A stretch of DNA of 11,337 nucleotides, taken from assembly GCA_964512145.1 (NCBI GenBank), contig CAZEIM010000061.1, positions 1 to 11,337 of the forward strand. The letters are read 5' to 3'. The DNA is from CAYOHR01 sp964512145. Lineage in GTDB: Bacteria; Bacteroidota; Bacteroidia; Flavobacteriales_G; JALEGO01. The number at the start of each line of letters is the position of its first letter. The stretch's first letter is position 1. This document shows, piece after piece, positions 8,339 through 11,337 of the stretch. The notes under the pieces were generated by a model. The model worked only from the letters and a program-made list of their open reading frames with translations. It searched no databases and was not told the DNA's origin. Position numbers and translations under genes: made by a program.

Positions 8339-8377
8339 AAACATGTTAGCGGTTATGCTTTTTATCTTCCATTGAAA

Positions 8378-9025
8378 ATGTTTCGCCAAATTTTAATTTT
8401 ATTTCTTGTATTATTTTCATTTGCATGCTCACATCAAACAGATAGAGATTATAATCAGGATATTTTTCAATTGCCTGATAGTTTATTTACTCTTAATAAT
8501 ATTAAAAATACATTTTTCACTGATTCATTAAATGAAGATTTATTCGTAAAGTTGGACTCAAATCAAAAGAAAAAGCTTATAGTTCCTATGGTTATTTCTG
8601 ACTTGAAAATGACTAATGAAAATTATATTATGAATAATATGGAGGCAAGATTCATATCTGTTCAAAGAAAAATAGGATCTTTCGTGCCAATTACTGTTTG
8701 GGTTAGTGGAGGTGATTATTCAGCTTTATTTTACATTTTACTTGACCAAACATTTACACCAATTTCTTACTACAGATTAAATGGAGGATTTTGTGCAGGG
8801 CCTATTGAATTAGATTCTATGCTAGAATATTGCCCTATTCGACATTCCTTTTTAAATGATAATGTAATTAAATCATATAGTTTGACAGAATTCTATATTC
8901 CTGATTCTATTGCAAGACCTTCTATTATTGATTCTGTTTCATATGAAAGCAAGATTCTTGTAAATGGACTAATAGAAACAAGAAAAGTAGATAGTTTAAG
9001 ATTTTATAGATCAAATCAATTTTAA
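8378..9025 (+). CDS. Hypothetical lipoprotein, cargo of cassette 1
   Basis: 215 residues from the ATG at 8378; a TTG two codons earlier is a poorer start. The first 17 residues are a hydrophobic signal ending FSFAC, a plausible Bacteroidota lipobox with Cys at ~17, so it is probably an envelope lipoprotein. The mature part has no motif I recognise. It is rich in D, S and N, with a central predicted beta segment (VPITVWVSGGDYSALFYILL) and a GGFCAGPIEL segment followed by a second Cys (EYCPIRH). The latter could form a disulphide in the periplasm. The gene lies 24 bp inside its cassette, has no obvious promoter of its own, and its stop is 5 bp before the attC R'' box. Function unknown. Confidence 0.75.
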   Translation: MFRQILILFLVLFSFACSHQTDRDYNQDIFQLPDSLFTLNNIKNTFFTDSLNEDLFVKLDSNQKKKLIVPMVISDLKMTNENYIMNNMEARFISVQRKIGSFVPITVWVSGGDYSALFYILLDQTFTPISYYRLNGGFCAGPIELDSMLEYCPIRHSFLNDNVIKSYSLTEFYIPDSIARPSIIDSVSYESKILVNGLIETRKVDSLRFYRSNQF

Positions 9026-9030
9026 GCACA

Positions 9031-9228
9031 AACCGCTAACACTATATAACAAACAATGCATTCTCTATGCTTGCTCCATCACATTTAGTAACACTTGCCC
9101 AAAGCATTATTTTAGTTTTCAGAAAAGTTTTCAAAATAATACTTTAGGCAAGTTAAAATCACTAATTTTGAGTTTAGGTGCTTTTAAGGAACAAAGCATC
9201 GTTTGTTATATTTGATACGTTGGGTTTA
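9031..9228 (+). repeat. attC-like recombination site 1 (R''-L''...L'-R')
   Basis: The R'' box AACCGCTAAC (9031-9040) is followed by 3 nt. The L'' arm (9044-9059) pairs with the L' arm (9196-9211), 15 of 16 bp. Then come 7 nt and R' GTTGGGTTTA (9219-9228), which fits the integron core GTTRRRY. Inside is a second stem, 9094-9113 with 9133-9152, 18 of 20 bp, capped by a short loop. The three stem mismatches (9055/9200, 9100/9146, 9105/9141) are all A.C on this strand, that is, G.T wobbles on the bottom strand. At ~190 bp it is longer than most attC sites. The TATAACAAAC arm is reminiscent of Vibrio cholerae repeats. Confidence 0.7.
9207..9214 (+). promoter_or_regulatory. Candidate -7 box inside attC-like site 1
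   Basis: TATATTTG matches TAnnTTTG and lies 30 bp before the ATG of the next cassette gene, across the cassette junction. No good TTTG -33 element is seen 19-21 nt upstream, so the call is weak. Confidence 0.3.
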
Positions 9229-10128
9229 ATTTAGTTACACTTAATGAAAAGTCAGATTATTGAATTATTAATAGGAAACTCTTTCTCTGAATATTTGAAA
9301 GCACCAGATTTATTTTTAGAACACATTAGATCCGGTGAATTAGCTGATGTTGACTTGGATCAAGAAATCATAGAAAGATTGTGTACAGTTATGGTTATTG
9401 AAAAATGGGCAGAGCATGATGACTATATAAGAACTTTACAAGAATATGTTGATATTCTTCCAAATTATTCATCTCTTTTTTCTGATGAAAATGTAAACTA
9501 TCATCTTAAAGGCATTGCAATCTTCATAGATGGATTAGGACAAGGAACCTATAATGTAAATGGTTTTATATATCCTTCTCATTCTGGTTATCTTATGTCA
9601 CACACTGCTTCTAATAAAATTTCGGAATATTTGAGAGAAAATAATAAAGAAAAAGATGCTGATTTCTTTGAAGAAATGTCTGAATGGTTTAACTCAATAA
9701 ACTTAGCTCAATATTCTCTTATTACGGCTTTAACGGAAATAAAAGAATGGAATGAGTCAATGGCATTAGGTTTTTTTAATATTTTAACCGGATGTGAGCT
9801 TTATTTTCAATCCTGGCTTTTAGGATCGCTTTATAAGGTGGTTGAGCACCCAATTGTAAAAAAGGATATTTTTGATAAATATTTAGGTGTTTTATATAAA
9901 ATAAAAGATAAATATAACGCCGAAGGCTCTACAAATAACCTTCGAGATATTGAAACGATTATTAAAATGGTAACAGAAAAAAGTTTTGGAAAATAAAAAA
10001 CTAAACCCAACATCGAATAATGCATATGCTAAATAGTGCTTATAATAGGAGAGTTAAAGCTAAATTAAAGTTTAATAAAATGAATCGTTTAGTGCTTTCT
10101 ATATCGCACATGCACTATTCTTAATTCG
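9220..10128 (+). mobile_element. Integron-like gene cassette 2 (909 bp)
   Basis: The left box GTTGGGTTTA (9219-9228) and the R'' box TAAACCCAAC (10002-10011) are exact reverse complements over 10 bp and flank a single + strand gene. Both fit the integron consensus perfectly (GTTRRRY as GTTGGGT, RYYYAAC as ACCCAAC). The cassette ends at the G at 10128. Confidence 0.75.
9244..9996 (+). CDS. Hypothetical soluble, mainly helical protein, cargo of cassette 2
   Basis: 250 residues, with the ATG 24 bp after the cassette boundary. There is no signal peptide or membrane segment, so it is probably cytosolic. The sequence is rich in E, K, L and I and reads as helix after helix (for example DLFLEHIRSGELADVDLDQE, KISEYLRENNKEKDADFFEE, IFDKYLGVLYKIKDKYN). 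One Gly/Tyr-rich stretch (GLGQGTYNVNGFIYPSHSGY) near residues 99-118 interrupts it. I recognise no catalytic motif or family. It resembles immunity-like or helical-repeat proteins of unknown role only in a general way, and I do not claim this. The stop lies 5 bp before the R'' box of its attC-like site. Confidence 0.75.
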   Translation: MKSQIIELLIGNSFSEYLKAPDLFLEHIRSGELADVDLDQEIIERLCTVMVIEKWAEHDDYIRTLQEYVDILPNYSSLFSDENVNYHLKGIAIFIDGLGQGTYNVNGFIYPSHSGYLMSHTASNKISEYLRENNKEKDADFFEEMSEWFNSINLAQYSLITALTEIKEWNESMALGFFNILTGCELYFQSWLLGSLYKVVEHPIVKKDIFDKYLGVLYKIKDKYNAEGSTNNLRDIETIIKMVTEKSFGK

Positions 10129-10136
10129 TTGGTAGC
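10002..10136 (+). repeat. attC-like recombination site 2
   Basis: R'' TAAACCCAAC (10002-10011), a 3-nt spacer, then the L'' arm 10015-10029 pairs with the L' arm 10106-10120 (13 of 15 bp). A 7-nt spacer leads to R' GTTGGTAGC (10128-10136). The spacers have the same lengths as in site 1. Both mismatches (10020/10115, 10026/10109) are again A.C on top, or G.T on the bottom strand. The central 76 nt are AT-rich and less well paired, with a small palindrome attaaagtttaat at 10064-10076. Total ~130 bp, within the usual attC range. Confidence 0.72.
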
Positions 10137-11284
10137 AAGCTTTACTCAAATCTGATCAAATGCGAAAAGTACTGTTTGTTTTATTTTTGACTCTAATTCT
10201 ATTTATCTCTTTTGTGAATGGAAATAAAAAAATTGAACCATTGAAACAAGAAATTTTTGATGACTGTAGTGCCTATTATTCTTTTAGCAATGGATTCATT
10301 CAATTAGATAAAAATTCCTTTCTTGATAAAATGAATGAAATTCCTAGTACAGACTTTAAAAAATGTTCAAAATTTGCACATCGTTTTAAAAATTTGATTT
10401 CTGATAGTGTTTATATCGATGGGGCAATGTTTAGTATATTAAATGATAAACAAAAGAAAGAATACAAATTGCTTATTCATAAGAATAATAGAATAATCAA
10501 AGCGATTAATTTACCAATAGAAAATCCTTTGCCTGAAGTACATTCTTACACCTTTCAACTTTTGCCATTTAAAGGGCATCTAATTATGCTTATGAAAGAC
10601 GAGTATACAACTCACTATTTGATTTGTAAATACAATTCTAATGGAGATGAAGTGATGAGAAAAGAAATTGAGCATACTTTTATAGATCATCCTGAACCTA
10701 ACACCAATCATCATAATTCGTATTTGAATATCCATAGTTTAACAGCTTCTCAAATAATATTTTCTTCGCATTTATGGTCAGTTACAAAACATAAAACCAT
10801 TGTTTTTTCGATGAATGATTTCTCTACTATTGAATTTGATGAAACAGCTCACGGCATCATTTATGATGAAAAAGAAGAAAATCTTGCTGGATTTATAACT
10901 ATAACAAAAAGTCATGCAGAAGTACAAATGATAGATAAGAAAAAATATAAACTTTATGCTGATAATTTAGACAAAGGTTGTGAAATGATTCAAAGAAACA
11001 ACCTGCTTTATATTGCAAATTATCATCCTATAGCAACTGGATCTAGTTTATATTGTTTTAATTTATTTTCTGGAAAAATAAAGTGGAAAGCAGATGTACT
11101 ACAATTAAATGTGGGCCATTCTGAATATTCAAATAAGGTCACCTTGAGTTTATTTAAAAATAAATTAATTATGGAAGGAAACGAGTCTTATGGGAAATAT
11201 GTGCAATTATTTGATTTCGAATCTGGAAAAAGAATTGCTCAGTTTGGAGATGCTATAGAAACTCAATAATATCGCCTGCTACCA
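10129..11284 (+). mobile_element. Integron-like gene cassette 3, attC interrupted at the right
   Basis: The left box GTTGGTAGCAAGC (10128-10140) is matched after the gene by GCCTGCTACCA (11274-11284), the reverse complement with one mismatch in 11. The match breaks off inside the expected R'' core (CCA|AC), where a group II intron end begins. The rest of the attC should lie beyond the window on the far side of the intron. Confidence 0.65.
10160..11269 (+). CDS. Hypothetical exported protein, possibly beta-propeller, cargo of cassette 3
   Basis: 369 residues, ATG 32 bp after the cassette boundary. Residues 1-21 are a signal peptide (MRKVLFVLFLTLILFISFVNG), with no lipobox Cys. The rest alternates short hydrophobic strands with polar turns. 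Late segments look like PQQ/WD-type blades: NNLLYIANYHPIATGSSLYC then FNLFSGKIKWKADVL, and YVQLFDFESGKRI. A periplasmic or surface beta-propeller is therefore plausible. No enzyme motif or sorting domain is visible. It has the same layout as the two cassettes before it. The stop is 4 bp before the right-hand repeat. Function unknown. Confidence 0.75.
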   Translation: MRKVLFVLFLTLILFISFVNGNKKIEPLKQEIFDDCSAYYSFSNGFIQLDKNSFLDKMNEIPSTDFKKCSKFAHRFKNLISDSVYIDGAMFSILNDKQKKEYKLLIHKNNRIIKAINLPIENPLPEVHSYTFQLLPFKGHLIMLMKDEYTTHYLICKYNSNGDEVMRKEIEHTFIDHPEPNTNHHNSYLNIHSLTASQIIFSSHLWSVTKHKTIVFSMNDFSTIEFDETAHGIIYDEKEENLAGFITITKSHAEVQMIDKKKYKLYADNLDKGCEMIQRNNLLYIANYHPIATGSSLYCFNLFSGKIKWKADVLQLNVGHSEYSNKVTLSLFKNKLIMEGNESYGKYVQLFDFESGKRIAQFGDAIETQ

Positions 11285-11337
11285 ATCGAGTAGACGGCCC
11301 TAACCATTGATATATTAGGGTGCGCCTCTCACACCAC
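11285..11337 (-). mobile_element. 3' end of a group II intron (domain VI), probably group IIC-attC
   Basis: Read on the minus strand, the edge gives GTGGTGTGAGAGGCGCACC, then the stem CCCTAA/TTAGGG (complement of 11315-11320 and 11298-11303) with an 11-nt loop, then GTCTACTCGAT. This is the usual ending of bacterial group II introns: the domain V tail, GUGAGAGG, the domain VI hairpin, and a 3' end CUACUCGAY. An unpaired A falls 7 nt from the end (complement of 11291), the branch-point position. The intron ends within the R'' core of cassette 3 and runs opposite to the cassette gene, as group IIC-attC introns are known to do. The body and reverse transcriptase would be to the right of the window. 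Confidence 0.72.

Larger units (their letters stand above)
8346..9219 (+). mobile_element. Integron-like gene cassette 1 (874 bp)
   Basis: It begins within the box GTTAGCGGTT (8345-8354, cut after the G) and carries one gene. Its attC-like site starts with the exact reverse complement AACCGCTAAC (9031-9040). In an integron, the start of a cassette pairs with the R'' box of its own attC because both flank the junction in the circular cassette. A 10-of-10 match fits this. The cassette ends at the G of the next GTT box at 9219. Confidence 0.7.

Noticed and set aside
9831..10025. Minus-strand 64-codon frame across the end of the cassette-2 gene
   Set aside because: It runs through the R'' box and the end of a full-length gene, and its hydrophobic composition is a by-product of AT-rich antisense sequence.
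8345..11284. Flanking inverted boxes as terminal inverted repeats of small transposons or MITEs
   Set aside because: Each unit has a different box, there are no target-site duplications or transposase, and hairpins alternate with genes in fixed spacing. Integron cassettes explain all of this; transposons do not.
8166..11337. Integron integrase or tRNA-associated attachment site
   Set aside because: No tyrosine recombinase frame and no tRNA fold were found in either strand of the accessory part.

Overview
The window is AT-rich DNA from a member of the Bacteroidota, probably a free-living, T9SS-equipped Flavobacteriia or Sphingobacteriia relative. Three things point there. Two proteins end in type A Por-secretion sorting domains and one ends in a gliding-motility (CHU_C, type B) sorting domain. 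A Bacteroidota-type promoter (TTTG, 19 nt, TAnnTTTG) sits before one operon. Starts lack strong Shine-Dalgarno sequences. No 16S or marker phylogeny is possible from this stretch beyond pyrG.

Left part (1-8165), ordinary chromosome. A secreted repeat protein runs in from the left edge. It is built of near-identical ~152-residue units and ends in a T9SS tail. A perfect 36-bp palindrome separates it from the convergent pyrG (CTP synthase). Upstream of pyrG on the same strand is a small secreted CARDB-like protein with a T9SS tail. Divergent from that is a three-gene operon joined by TAATG overlaps: a YdcF/ElyC-like (DUF218) membrane protein, a 919-residue surface protein with a type B sorting domain, and a VanX/DdpX-like D-Ala-D-Ala dipeptidase lipoprotein. 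This looks like an envelope-related transcription unit.

Right part (8166-11337), accessory. After a gene-free stretch with hairpins and 10-bp phased repeats come three unrelated genes of unknown function, all on +. Each is packaged the same way. A 7-10 bp box beginning GTT lies just before the gene, and the exact reverse complement of that box, ending AAC, lies just after it. Between consecutive genes is a long imperfect hairpin with constant spacing: 3 nt from the AAC box to the stem, and 7 nt from the stem to the next GTT box. This is the layout of integron gene cassettes with attC sites (R''-L''...L'-R'), where the start of a cassette is complementary to the R'' box of its own attC. The stem mismatches are almost all A.C on the top strand, which are G.T wobbles on the bottom strand, the strand that integron integrases use. 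The third cassette's R'' box is interrupted by what looks like the 3' end of a group II intron on the minus strand (domain VI and terminal CTACTCGAT). This matches the known habit of group IIC-attC introns of inserting into attC sites.

No integron integrase or clear attI is visible. On the side where intI is expected there is instead the envelope operon, so the array looks like an integrase-less cassette cluster (CALIN-like) or a secondary-site insertion. The cargo is a small lipoprotein, a soluble helical protein and an exported possible beta-propeller protein. None is recognised, and they are the most novel gene content here.
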